Notes: generated from the sequence alone by a model not told the origin. Counted from the first letter of the stretch, positions 8,173 to 14,826 are shown. The stretch is DNA of 64,000 bases from Eubacterium maltosivorans (GCF_002441855.2 NZ_CP029487.1:1054001-1118000), one strand, 5' to 3'. Made by a program: numbers and translations.

Positions 8173-8982
8173 TTATGCTTCTACAAATTCCAGCAATGTC
8201 TGATTAAATTTATCTGGTTCTTCCCAGAAAAGCATGTGGCCGGATTCTTCAAAAAATACGGTTTTCGCATTTGGAATCACTTCGCCGACATAGGCGCTTC
8301 CCTGCCAGTCAAAAACATTGCTGTGGCGCGCCACGCACACCAGCGTAGGCATATCGATAAAAGGAAGGAAGTCGCGCCAGTCCAGATTGGTATGGTCACG
8401 CATAACTTCGATTCTTACATAGGGCGGACATTTTGAGATTTCATCCGCAATAAATTTCACCTCTTCATCCGATGGCGTATGGTGCAGGCAGGCAGTTGCC
8501 AGCCCCTCTGCACTCTCTCTCGGGGCATATTTAATATCGTAGCAGGTACGAATAAACATTTCCACATCATAACAGCCGTTCTGTCCCCAAACCCAATCCG
8601 GGCCTGTATACTGAAGCGGCGCCTGGTCGACACACACCAGCTTGCTGATACGATGTTTTCCAAAGAGCTCGATATAGCTCCACAGAATAGCAGCTCCCAT
8701 GGACCATCCCAAAACCGTTACATCCTCAACGTCCAGATGATCCAGAAGATTTTTTACGTCCATCGCATAACGTGAAATACGGTGGCTATGCATAACTTTT
8801 TCAGATTCTCCGTGTCCTCTGTAATCCAGGAGAATAACCTGACATTTTTCTGCCAGCACATCACTGTTCTTTTTAAAAAACTGTGTGGTACAGGTCCATC
8901 CCGGAATCATTAAGACCGGTTTTCCTTCGCCTTTGACCTCGTAATAAAGCTCAACATTATCGTTTGTTTTAAATGTTGCCAT
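8173..8982 (-). CDS. alpha/beta-fold hydrolase
   Basis: 269 residues. ATG 8982 is chosen because it lies seven bases after AGGAGG, whereas ATG 8988 is one base away. The nucleophile elbow is GWSMG with Ser94, the oxyanion loop is PGWT, and the catalytic His is about 249 in ESGHM. The acid is probably the Asp in SNVFDWQ. The fold suggests an esterase, lipase or peptidase of the proline-iminopeptidase/haloperoxidase group; the substrate cannot be named. It is a single-gene unit with a good promoter and its own terminator. Confidence 0.82.
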   Translation of the reverse strand: MATFKTNDNVELYYEVKGEGKPVLMIPGWTCTTQFFKKNSDVLAEKCQVILLDYRGHGESEKVMHSHRISRYAMDVKNLLDHLDVEDVTVLGWSMGAAILWSYIELFGKHRISKLVCVDQAPLQYTGPDWVWGQNGCYDVEMFIRTCYDIKYAPRESAEGLATACLHHTPSDEEVKFIADEISKCPPYVRIEVMRDHTNLDWRDFLPFIDMPTLVCVARHSNVFDWQGSAYVGEVIPNAKTVFFEESGHMLFWEEPDKFNQTLLEFVEA

Positions 8983-9020
8983 TTGCATACCTCCTGCTAA
9001 CTTTCCATTTAATTGTTTTT

Positions 9021-9098
9021 ATTGTAAACCTTTTTCACGCACAATACAATAGGGTTCAAGTACAGAAAAAACATTCCTCCATTGTACAATAGTACAAT
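9021..9098 (-). promoter_or_regulatory. hydrolase promoter and upstream palindrome
   Basis: TTGTAT (9044-9049), a 17-bp spacer and TACAAT (9021-9026) on the minus strand. Further upstream, 9081-9098 is a perfect inverted repeat ATTGTAC-AATA-GTACAAT. It sits in an activator-like position for the hydrolase gene and also upstream of the divergent orphan gene. The binding protein is unknown. Confidence 0.5.
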
Positions 9099-9135
9099 CG
9101 CTCTCTTTTTAGAGGTCAAAAAACAGTCTTCCCGC

Positions 9136-9164
9136 TTTACTCATCTGTGATATAATACTATAAT
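9136..9164 (+). promoter_or_regulatory. promoter of orphan gene at 9196
   Basis: TTTACT (9136-9141), a 17-bp spacer and TATAAT (9159-9164). Another TATAAT overlaps at 9151-9156. Confidence 0.5.
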
Positions 9165-9195
9165 AATAAACTTGTTATAACTGGAGGAATAAACA

Positions 9196-9657
9196 ATGGG
9201 TGTATATAATGGCACTGGTTACTTTATCAGCGCAGAAGATTTAAACCAAGTAAAGATTTCTGACATCGAGGCGCAATACCCAAAGGTCCGTGATATTTTT
9301 TTAAAGGAAAACAAAAATTCGTTTTCCCTAGAAGAGGACTCCTTTCTAAAACTGCTGCAGGCCAGCGGTCTGGCGACAGAACAGCCGATTATCCAATACG
9401 GCGACTCCGTCTACTTTACAGGGATTTTCAAAAAACACCTCGACGAGAAGGATATTCAACCGGAAAGCGGCGATTATGAAATGGTCGAAAAGCTTTTAAA
9501 AGAAGATGGATATGATTATGCTGTCAGCAACGAAAGCGAGCTGACGCCTTCCCTTGAGACATTGAATGTTATTCTCAAAGCATTTGGGCTGATCGGTTGT
9601 CATGACGTTCTTGAAACCTACTGGTTTTTAATGCCATACACCGGAGACGGCCAATAA
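9196..9657 (+). CDS. hypothetical protein, 153 residues
   Basis: I do not recognise this protein. It has a clear promoter, GGAGG before ATG 9196, normal codon use and a strong terminator, so it is a real monocistronic gene. It is acidic and soluble, without signal peptide or membrane segment. The central part (about 40-110) alternates short hydrophobic strands and acidic helices (SFSLEEDSFLKLLQASG, YEMVEKLLKEDGYDYAV), and the C-terminus ends GCHDVLETYWFLMPYTG. It is the convergent neighbour of the candidate regulatory RNA and shares its terminator. No function is proposed. Confidence 0.7.
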   Translation: MGVYNGTGYFISAEDLNQVKISDIEAQYPKVRDIFLKENKNSFSLEEDSFLKLLQASGLATEQPIIQYGDSVYFTGIFKKHLDEKDIQPESGDYEMVEKLLKEDGYDYAVSNESELTPSLETLNVILKAFGLIGCHDVLETYWFLMPYTGDGQ

Positions 9658-9660
9658 AAA

Positions 9661-9704
9661 ACAAAGCAGGAAACTTTAGGGGGAAGGTTTCCTGCTTTGT
9701 TTTT
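9661..9704. terminator. strong bidirectional terminator with G/C-rich loop
   Basis: A perfect 14-base stem (9661-9674 with 9687-9700) encloses a 12-base loop that on the minus strand reads CTTCCCCCTAAA. T runs flank both sides. It ends the orphan gene (plus) and the candidate regulatory RNA (minus). Confidence 0.88.
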
Positions 9705-9831
9705 GAAAGATTATTTAATAAGGGGTTTGAGGAGATCAAACTAATTTATAATCTAAGGGGAGGATTATTTAGTTTAATATGTAATTCGTTCTATATTTTA
9801 ATTTATCAAATATTGGAGGGAGATTGTAAGA

Positions 9832-9891
9832 TTATTTGGAAGCTTTTAAAGCCTTTTCCATCATTTCTTTTAATGGGTTGTAGTACATCAT
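9832..9891 (-). CDS. small ORF, 19 residues (YNPLKEM motif)
   Basis: The reading is MMYYNPLKEMMEKALKASK. GAGGTG lies seven bases before ATG 9891, an excellent site, and TAA ends at 9832. The peptide is basic and amphipathic-helical after the YYNP start. About 95 bases upstream on the same strand a second ORF in another frame encodes YSYNPLKELREKALKSVK, so the peptide sequence is duplicated, which argues for real selection at protein level. It is too short for standard gene callers and I know of no family. It may be the coding part of a dual-function RNA, a leader peptide or a small stress peptide. Confidence 0.55.
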   Translation of the reverse strand: MMYYNPLKEMMEKALKASK

Positions 9892-9986
9892 TTCTTTTCA
9901 CCTCTTTCAAGTTTAGTTATATTTCAGATGATAATTTTAGGGAAATTATCATTTTCTGATCTTTAAATATATTTACCCAGTTTTAA

Positions 9987-10054
9987 TTACTTAACACTTT
10001 TCAATGCTTTTTCTCTTAATTCTTTTAATGGATTATAGGAGTATAATTTTTCAT
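9987..10054 (-). pseudogene. frameshifted paralogue of the 19-residue ORF
   Basis: Reading the minus strand to TAA at 9987 gives YSYNPLKELREKALKSVK, clearly related to the 19-residue ORF at 9832. No start codon exists in this frame. The only ATG (10054) is one base out of phase, and in its own frame yields a nine-residue peptide. Adding one A to the run of five A after that ATG restores MKKLYSYNPLKELREKALKSVK. Upstream spacing from the nearest AAAGGA is long (about 16 bases). It is therefore either a decayed copy, a sequencing error or a slippage-controlled gene; the sequence alone cannot decide. Confidence 0.5.
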
Positions 10055-10087
10055 TCTTGTCTTGGGCTGTTCCTTTAACTTGATTAT

Positions 10088-10118
10088 ATTCTAATCTCTA
10101 GAGTGCACTCTAGGTCAA
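10088..10118 (-). promoter_or_regulatory. MerR-type promoter with 19-bp spacer and palindrome
   Basis: On the minus strand TTGACC (10113-10118) and TAGAAT (10088-10093) are separated by 19 bp. The spacer is almost filled by the palindrome CTAGAGTGCACTCTAG (10098-10113). Overlong spacers holding the operator are the signature of MerR-family activation, and GAGT-NN-ACTC half-sites match the NmlR/AdhR branch as I remember it. No MerR gene lies in the window, so the regulator is in trans. Confidence 0.65.
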
Positions 10119-10139
10119 GCGTTTTTGTTTTAATTTTAC

Positions 10140-10185
10140 AATAATTTTCAATAAAGTGTAAATTACATTTTTACTGAAAATTATT
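10140..10185. repeat. 46-bp nested inverted repeat
   Basis: Perfect 11-base arms AATAATTTTCA and TGAAAATTATT enclose a second palindrome TGTAA-A-TTACA. It lies 22 bp upstream of the -35 box of the MerR-type promoter, so it may be a second operator; it has no T run and is not a terminator. Confidence 0.6.
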
Positions 10186-10339
10186 ATTCCGTTTACATCA
10201 GCTAATTCTCAACATTTTCTAACCGAGCGCTTTTCGTTTTTTGTATACAATTATATAAGAATCGTTCTTTTTTATATTTAAGATTTTTTTAAGTTTCGTT
10301 TTATCATCAAGAAAGCTGTAATTTTTTAAACGAAAACAA

Positions 10340-10353
10340 TAGAGTGTACTCTA
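10340..10353. promoter_or_regulatory. second copy of MerR-type palindrome
   Basis: TAGAGTGTACTCTA differs from the core of the operator at 10099-10112 by one base in the centre. No good -35/-10 pair flanks it on either strand, so it may be an auxiliary site or a decayed promoter. Confidence 0.5.
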
Positions 10354-10399
10354 GCTTTCACTTAATAAATTTACACTGTCCGTATTTTCCCGCTCTAAA

Positions 10400-10440
10400 A
10401 AAGGCAGAAAAACCGGTTTGGTTTTTCTGCCTTTGTTTTT
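10400..10440. terminator. terminator of thiI
   Basis: Perfect 15-base stem (10400-10414 with 10420-10434), loop GGTTT, with T runs on both strands. It follows the thiI stop on the minus strand. Confidence 0.88.
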
Positions 10441-10460
10441 CTGCCTTTAAAATGTTTTTA

Positions 10461-11618
10461 TTAAACTCTTATAATTTCTGCATCCTCAATTGCTTTTTCA
10501 ATCATAGGTCCCGCAATTTCTTCCATAGGTCTTTCTGATTTAACAACGGCTTCCAGCTTGGGCTTTGTCTCAGGATGCTTGGGAACAAAAATAGTACAGC
10601 AGTCCTCGTATGGTAAAATAGAGGTTTCAAAGGTGCCGATTCTTTCCGCGATAGCCACAATCTCCTGCTTATCCATTCCGATCAGAGGCCTGAAAACCGG
10701 AAGGTCTACAACTGCGTTGGTTGCTCCCAGCCCTTCCTGTGTCTGGCTGGCTACCTGCCCGAGGCTTTCCCCAGTAGTCAATGACATGGCTCCGTTGCGT
10801 CTGGCAATTTCCTGGGCGATCCGCATCATATACCGGCGGATAATAATGGTCGTCTGACGTTCCGGGCATACCTCAACAATTTTTGTCTGGATTTCTGTAA
10901 AGGGCACGACATACAACGTTACCTTTCCGCAGTAACCCGACACAATCTTTGCCAAATCAATGACCTTTTCCTTTGCACGGTCACTGGTGAAAGGAAAGCT
11001 GTGAAAATAAACACCGATCAGTTCCACTCCTCTTTTGGCCATCATATAACCAGCCACAGGGCTGTCGATTCCACCAGAGAGCAGCAAAGCCGTCTTGCCG
11101 CTGCACCCTACAGGCAGGCCGCCGTTACATTGAATAAATCTATGGTAAATATAAGTCTCTTCGCGGACCTCGACCCATAAGTTCATCTCCGGCGTGTGCA
11201 TATCCACCTTAATATCCGGAATATTGCGCAGCACTACAGCTCCCAGCCGCCGTCCCAGCTCTGGAGACTGAATAGGGAAACGCTTATCCCCGCGCTTGGC
11301 CGTAATACGAAAGGTTTTAAAATCCGCCGCATTGGCCTGTTCCAACGTAGCCTTTTCAATGACATCAATATCACTTTCCACTACAATGGCCGGGCTGACT
11401 GATACAATCCCAAAGACCTTTGTCACTGCCTCAAGCGCCCCTTCCAGATCTTCTTCTGAAAGGTGGACGATAATTCGCCCCTGTATTTTCTGGACCTTTA
11501 CACTCGTAAAGCGCTTCAGGGTATTTCGGATATTTTTCACCAATAAATCAATAAAGTAATTCCGGTTCAAGCCCTTCAGACTAATCTCACCATATCTTAC
11601 TAAAATGACATGTTTCAT
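10461..11618 (-). CDS. thiI: tRNA 4-thiouridine sulfurtransferase ThiI
   Basis: 385 residues. ATG 11618 is chosen because GAGG lies eight bases upstream; the frame reaches a GTG at 11633. A THUMP domain covers about 60-165, and the PP-loop ATPase motif SGGIDSP is at 181-187. ThiI adenylates tRNA uridine 8 and transfers sulfur from a cysteine desulfurase persulfide. This protein ends without the rhodanese domain of the E. coli enzyme, as is usual in Firmicutes, where a dedicated NifS-like desulfurase supplies the sulfur. That desulfurase gene is directly upstream, 17 bp away. Confidence 0.95.
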   Translation of the reverse strand: MKHVILVRYGEISLKGLNRNYFIDLLVKNIRNTLKRFTSVKVQKIQGRIIVHLSEEDLEGALEAVTKVFGIVSVSPAIVVESDIDVIEKATLEQANAADFKTFRITAKRGDKRFPIQSPELGRRLGAVVLRNIPDIKVDMHTPEMNLWVEVREETYIYHRFIQCNGGLPVGCSGKTALLLSGGIDSPVAGYMMAKRGVELIGVYFHSFPFTSDRAKEKVIDLAKIVSGYCGKVTLYVVPFTEIQTKIVEVCPERQTTIIIRRYMMRIAQEIARRNGAMSLTTGESLGQVASQTQEGLGATNAVVDLPVFRPLIGMDKQEIVAIAERIGTFETSILPYEDCCTIFVPKHPETKPKLEAVVKSERPMEEIAGPMIEKAIEDAEIIRV

Positions 11619-11635
11619 CAATTCATTCCTCACTT

Positions 11636-12802
11636 TTATTTTTTTCGGCGCAAAAGCTTGCGCAACTGGCCTACCGCATTTTCTATGGCCTTTGCAGCCT
11701 CCAGCACTTCCTCTTTAGTCGTCATCATTGAAAAGCTGACACGGATGGTACCTTCCTTGTACTCCTCGGGAAGGTCAATAGCCTTTAAAACATACTGCTT
11801 TTCCTTTTTATGTGATGAGCAGGCCGAGCCAGTCGACACATAGATGTGCTGAGCCTCCAGGCTATGAAGCAGCACTTCACCCCTGACCCCCTTAAAGGAC
11901 AGACTCAGAACATAGGGGCAGCCATTTTCAGGCCCATTTACCCGCATGTCTTCAATATTTTCTTTAAGACAGCTGATCATTTCACTTCGTATGGCACGCA
12001 TTTTATCCAGCTGGCCAGAACCGCAGGCCTGCTGCACTTCAACAGCCTTGCCAAGCCCCATGATTCCAGGAACATTCTCTGTGCCGGAGCGAAGGTTGCT
12101 CTCCTGACCTCCTCCAATAATCAGCGGTTTAATTCTGACTCCCTTTCTAAGATAGATCGCTCCAATTCCCTTAGGACCGCATATTTTGTGGCCGCACAAG
12201 GTTAACGCGTCAATTTTACAGGCTTTCACATCTACGGGCAGTTTCATAAATCCCTGGACATAATCGGTATGAAAGAGGCAGTCGGGGTTACATTTTTTAA
12301 TAAGCCCTCCAATGGCCGCCAGATCCTGCGCTGTTCCGGTCTCATTATTAACTCCCATAATACTGACAAGTACGGTATGCTCATTGATGCTTTTTTCCAG
12401 CTCACCCATATTAATAAATCCCTCATGATCCACACTGAGGTACACCACATCCATACCATGGTCCTCATAAAACTTAAAAACCTCCATGACAGAAGGATGC
12501 TCAATCTGCGTTGTAATAATTCTTATATCCTCAACACGCTGGTTTTCAACGATCCCTTTAATGATCGTATTATTGCCCTCTGTTCCTCCAGACGTAAAAT
12601 ACAGCTCCTCTGGATTACAGTGAATCGCGCCGGCTATGCGGCTACGCACATCCTTAATGGCCTTCTCGACCACAATTCCCCGGTCATATAAGGAGGATGG
12701 GTTTCCATAATCCTCTGTAAGATAGCGCATCATCTCTTTCGCAACTTCCGGATGGGGACGCGTTGTTGCGGAATTGTCTAAATATATTTCGTTCACTCTC
12801 AT
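11636..12802 (-). CDS. cysteine desulfurase (NifS/IscS-like, ThiI partner)
   Basis: 388 residues from ATG 12802; a GTG at 12796 is an alternative better placed after AGGTG. PLP-dependent enzyme that removes sulfur from cysteine. The PLP lysine is Lys206 in LCGHKICGP, preceded by the HTDYVQ active-site segment, and the sulfur-carrying cysteine is Cys328 in STGSACSS. YLDNSATTRPHPEV at the N-terminus is diagnostic. The gene precedes thiI by 17 bp, as nifZ does in Bacillus, so its main role is probably tRNA thiolation and possibly thiamine thiazole sulfur. Confidence 0.93.
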   Translation of the reverse strand: MRVNEIYLDNSATTRPHPEVAKEMMRYLTEDYGNPSSLYDRGIVVEKAIKDVRSRIAGAIHCNPEELYFTSGGTEGNNTIIKGIVENQRVEDIRIITTQIEHPSVMEVFKFYEDHGMDVVYLSVDHEGFINMGELEKSINEHTVLVSIMGVNNETGTAQDLAAIGGLIKKCNPDCLFHTDYVQGFMKLPVDVKACKIDALTLCGHKICGPKGIGAIYLRKGVRIKPLIIGGGQESNLRSGTENVPGIMGLGKAVEVQQACGSGQLDKMRAIRSEMISCLKENIEDMRVNGPENGCPYVLSLSFKGVRGEVLLHSLEAQHIYVSTGSACSSHKKEKQYVLKAIDLPEEYKEGTIRVSFSMMTTKEEVLEAAKAIENAVGQLRKLLRRKK

Positions 12803-12840
12803 CACCTGATCTCAAATTCAATTTCTCAAGTCTGCTCTCT

Positions 12841-12869
12841 ATTATACCCTACCGGCAGCCGTCTCTCAA
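12841..12869 (-). promoter_or_regulatory. promoter of the desulfurase-thiI operon
   Basis: TTGAGA (12864-12869), a 17-bp spacer and TATAAT (12841-12846), about 40 bp before the start codon. Confidence 0.65.
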
Positions 12870-12879
12870 GAAATACCAT

Positions 12880-12902
12880 AAAAAAACCGGACGAATTGTC
12901 CG
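12880..12902 (-). terminator. terminator after dcd
   Basis: Stem CGGAC/GTCCG (12888-12892 and 12898-12902), followed by seven T on the minus strand. It separates dcd from the desulfurase promoter. Confidence 0.75.
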
Positions 12903-12932
12903 ATTTAAATTTCCATAACAATTTTTGCTCTA

Positions 12933-13475
12933 TTACTGTGCCTTCAGCTCTTTATCTAAAAAGATACGGCTGCCCACGGCATTGCGCTGGCCCTGGTATT
13001 TTCCGGCATAAGGGTTAAGCGCTTCCTCATCCATCTGCGCAAACACCAGCTGGCAGATGCGGCGTCCCGCCTCCAACTTAATGGGCAGGCGATTGGCATT
13101 ATAAAGCTCCAGGGTAATTTCACCTTCAAAGCCAGGGTCGACCCATCCCGCATTTTGGATAAACAGGCCCATACGCCCGATGGAGCTTCTACCCTCCACG
13201 AAAGCCGTCAAATCACAGGGAAGCTTGATATACTCCATCGTTGTAGCCAGCAGAAAGGAATTGGATGGAATAATAATTGAATCACTCTCAAACTGGACAT
13301 ACTGGATCTCATCCGTCATGGACATTGCCTCAAACTTATTTTCATCCAATTTCAGAAAATTACGTCCCAGCCGAATATCGACCGAGGCTGGCTGAACTTG
13401 TCCATTCTCCAAGGGATCAATAACCAGTTCACCGCTGTCTAAATATTTATAAATGCTCTTATCTGATAAAATCAT
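12933..13475 (-). CDS. dcd: dCTP deaminase
   Basis: 180 residues from ATG 13475 (AGGTGG upstream); the frame extends to a GTG at 13484 without need. MILSDKSIYKYLDSG starts like other dCTP deaminases. The trimeric dUTPase-fold core VEGRSSIGRMGLFIQNAG carries the catalytic Glu of the ITLEL motif (GFEGEITLELYN), and RRICQLVFAQM follows. It converts dCTP to dUTP, or to dUMP if bifunctional; the N-AGWVDPGF region is near the bifunctional pattern but not decisive. It is cotranscribed with an upstream ASCH-domain gene. Confidence 0.93.
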   Translation of the reverse strand: MILSDKSIYKYLDSGELVIDPLENGQVQPASVDIRLGRNFLKLDENKFEAMSMTDEIQYVQFESDSIIIPSNSFLLATTMEYIKLPCDLTAFVEGRSSIGRMGLFIQNAGWVDPGFEGEITLELYNANRLPIKLEAGRRICQLVFAQMDEEALNPYAGKYQGQRNAVGSRIFLDKELKAQ

Positions 13476-13504
13476 TGGTACCACCTAACGTATTTTTGAT
13501 TATT

Positions 13505-13894
13505 TTAACATGCTCCGCTCTGCTTTTCAATCTGTTTCACTAAATTATCATCTAAATTCCAAAAACCCTGATACCCGCGCAGCAAAATCGGCTTTTTAAA
13601 AAAAACTGGATGTTTCAGCTCCCAGGCATAGCGCCCATCAGAAAAATCACCCCTTTTTATCTCATCTTTTGAGAGAGAATTTCTCAAAAGCTCTACTGGG
13701 CAGCAGTCGGTTATTTCGACAGTTCCAATAATTGCACCTAACGCCATTCCCTCCTCATATTCTGAATTTTTAATTTTAGCCGCGTGAATCGCAACCCTGC
13801 CGCGTATTTTGGTAGGCCAGGAACGGGTTTCATACTGCTTTAACCCCAAAACAACGTAGTTTGCCCATGGCTGATGAATACTGATCGCTTTCAA
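13505..13894 (-). CDS. ASCH-domain protein (possible RNA/nucleoside-binding)
   Basis: 129 residues. The start is TTG 13894 behind AAAGGAGGAG; there is no ATG nearby in frame, and the first residues ISIHQPWANYVVLG are the conserved beginning of ASCH domains, so TTG is real. Further conserved parts are KQYETRSWPTKIRGRVAIHAAK and AIIGTVEITDCCPVE. ASCH folds resemble PUA and bind RNA or modified nucleosides; one characterised member is an N4-acetylcytidine amidohydrolase. Its place 30 bp upstream of dCTP deaminase suggests a role in cytosine nucleotide handling, but that is inference. Confidence 0.82.
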   Translation of the reverse strand: MKAISIHQPWANYVVLGLKQYETRSWPTKIRGRVAIHAAKIKNSEYEEGMALGAIIGTVEITDCCPVELLRNSLSKDEIKRGDFSDGRYAWELKHPVFFKKPILLRGYQGFWNLDDNLVKQIEKQSGAC

Positions 13895-14114
13895 TTTTTC
13901 TCTCCTCCTTTTTTATAAACTATTTCTTATTATGAACCATTCTTTGCATTTTTTCAATAGAAGAGGTTGACCACTTCTTTAAAACCATTAAGAATTGTGG
14001 AACTGTTTTCATATAATTAAAAAATAAAAGCAATTTAGTGTCTTTTATTTAAATATTTTTAATTGAATTTAAAATGTTTTGAATTTATTATTTACTTTTC
14101 TTTCATTTACTTAT

Positions 14115-14155
14115 AAGATAATATTATCTTTGATTAACTGGAGCACTAATCAAAG
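14115..14155 (+). promoter_or_regulatory. two palindromic operators at XRE-regulator promoter
   Basis: A perfect 16-bp palindrome AAGATAATATTATCTT (14115-14130) carries a -10-like GATAAT. It overlaps a perfect inverted repeat CTTTGATTA-N10-TAATCAAAG (14128-14136 and 14147-14155), ending 34 bp before the regulator start. The remainder of the gap 13895-14114 is AT-rich with nothing else visible. Autorepression by the downstream protein is inferred. Confidence 0.6.
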
Positions 14156-14189
14156 CAATAAAAAATGTTAAGAGAGAGAGATTGGAAGA

Positions 14190-14783
14190 ATGAACAAGTA
14201 CAGACAACTCAGAAAAGAACGCAACTTGTCCCAGGCAAATCTTGCCGAAAGATTGGGTGTTTCACAGACTGCTGTCAGCCAGTGGGAAACGGATAAAAAT
14301 TATCCGGATATTAACACAATTAAACAATTGGCAGATATTTATTCTGTTACCACTGATTACCTGCTTGGCGTAGACTCAAGTCGTCTGAAAAAGGACAATG
14401 AAATCGTTGTTTACACCCGTGTACCGGCAGGTGTTGAATGGGCAAATATTGAAGAACGGGCTGGTTATGAAGAATTGGGCGTTAAGATGCTTGAAAACGG
14501 CAAAACTTATGTCGGGTTCAAAGTTTCTGATGATGAAATGGCCCCTGTCTTTTTAAAGGACGATGTTCTGATCATCGAAGTTCGCGATAACTGCGAAGAT
14601 GGAGAAATTGCCCTGGTACAGGTAAGCGGCTATGATGCAGAAATCAAATATGTTTTCATGCAGCCAAACGGCGTTTTGGTACAACCTTTAGTTCCTTCAA
14701 AACGCGGCGATTTTTACGCAAATACCAGTAAAGAAAAAGCGCGTATTCTCGGCGTTGTCCGCCAGGTAAGACGCAGCCTTTAA
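14190..14783 (+). CDS. XRE-family regulator with S24/LexA-like C-terminal domain, protease-dead
   Basis: 197 residues. Residues 4-60 form an XRE helix-turn-helix (RNLSQANLAERLGVSQTAVSQWE), and residues about 75-195 match the S24 self-cleaving domain of phage repressors and LexA. The catalytic Ser expected in GDSM is replaced: the segment reads SDDEM with Glu116 in the serine position. The general-base Lys153 (EIKYVF) remains. It should fold and dimerise like LexA but not self-cleave. It stands alone with palindromic operators in front and a strong terminator behind, with no phage genes nearby, so it looks like a chromosomal regulator of unknown signal. Confidence 0.85.
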   Translation: MNKYRQLRKERNLSQANLAERLGVSQTAVSQWETDKNYPDINTIKQLADIYSVTTDYLLGVDSSRLKKDNEIVVYTRVPAGVEWANIEERAGYEELGVKMLENGKTYVGFKVSDDEMAPVFLKDDVLIIEVRDNCEDGEIALVQVSGYDAEIKYVFMQPNGVLVQPLVPSKRGDFYANTSKEKARILGVVRQVRRSL

Positions 14784-14792
14784 TTTATCTAC

Positions 14793-14826
14793 AAAGCCCC
14801 CTGGTTTGATCAAACCAGGGGGCTTT
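14793..14826 (+). terminator. terminator of XRE regulator
   Basis: Near-perfect GC-rich stem AAAGCCCCCTGGTTT paired with its complement around GATC, followed by T7. Confidence 0.9.

Larger units (their letters stand above)
9655..10081 (-). ncRNA. candidate dual-function regulatory RNA with C-rich loops
   Basis: Inferred transcript of about 425 nt from the MerR-type promoter (start near 10081) to the terminator. In order it contains: a frameshifted small ORF (10054-9987); a hairpin with a ten-base perfect stem (9928-9952); a 19-codon ORF with an ideal ribosome site (9891-9832); C-rich stretches TCCCTCC (9815-9821) and CCTCCCCT (9756-9763); a six-base-pair hairpin with loop TCTCC (9725-9741); and the terminator with a CTTCCCCC loop. 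Repeated unpaired CCUCC/UCCC motifs, two of them in loops, are typical of Firmicutes RNAs that pair with Shine-Dalgarno sequences. RNA function is inference; no long ORF explains this region. Confidence 0.45.
10119..10399. other. AT-rich intergenic region with palindromes
   Basis: No convincing gene on either strand. Contents: an inverted repeat at 10140-10185, three TTTCGTTTT-like motifs (about 10230, 10294 and, inverted, 10328-10338), and a second MerR-type palindrome at 10340-10353. A 64-codon frame on the plus strand (10344-10538) overlaps the thiI terminator and has no ribosome site. Confidence 0.6.

Noticed and set aside
9721-9830. GGGGAGG and GGAGGG on the plus strand read as ribosome sites of small genes
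   Set aside because: No open frame follows any of them at a usable distance (one leads to ATG TAA). On the minus strand the same bases make sense as C-rich loops.
10344-10538. 64-codon plus-strand ORF next to thiI
   Set aside because: It runs through the thiI terminator hairpin and into the 3' end of thiI, with no ribosome site.
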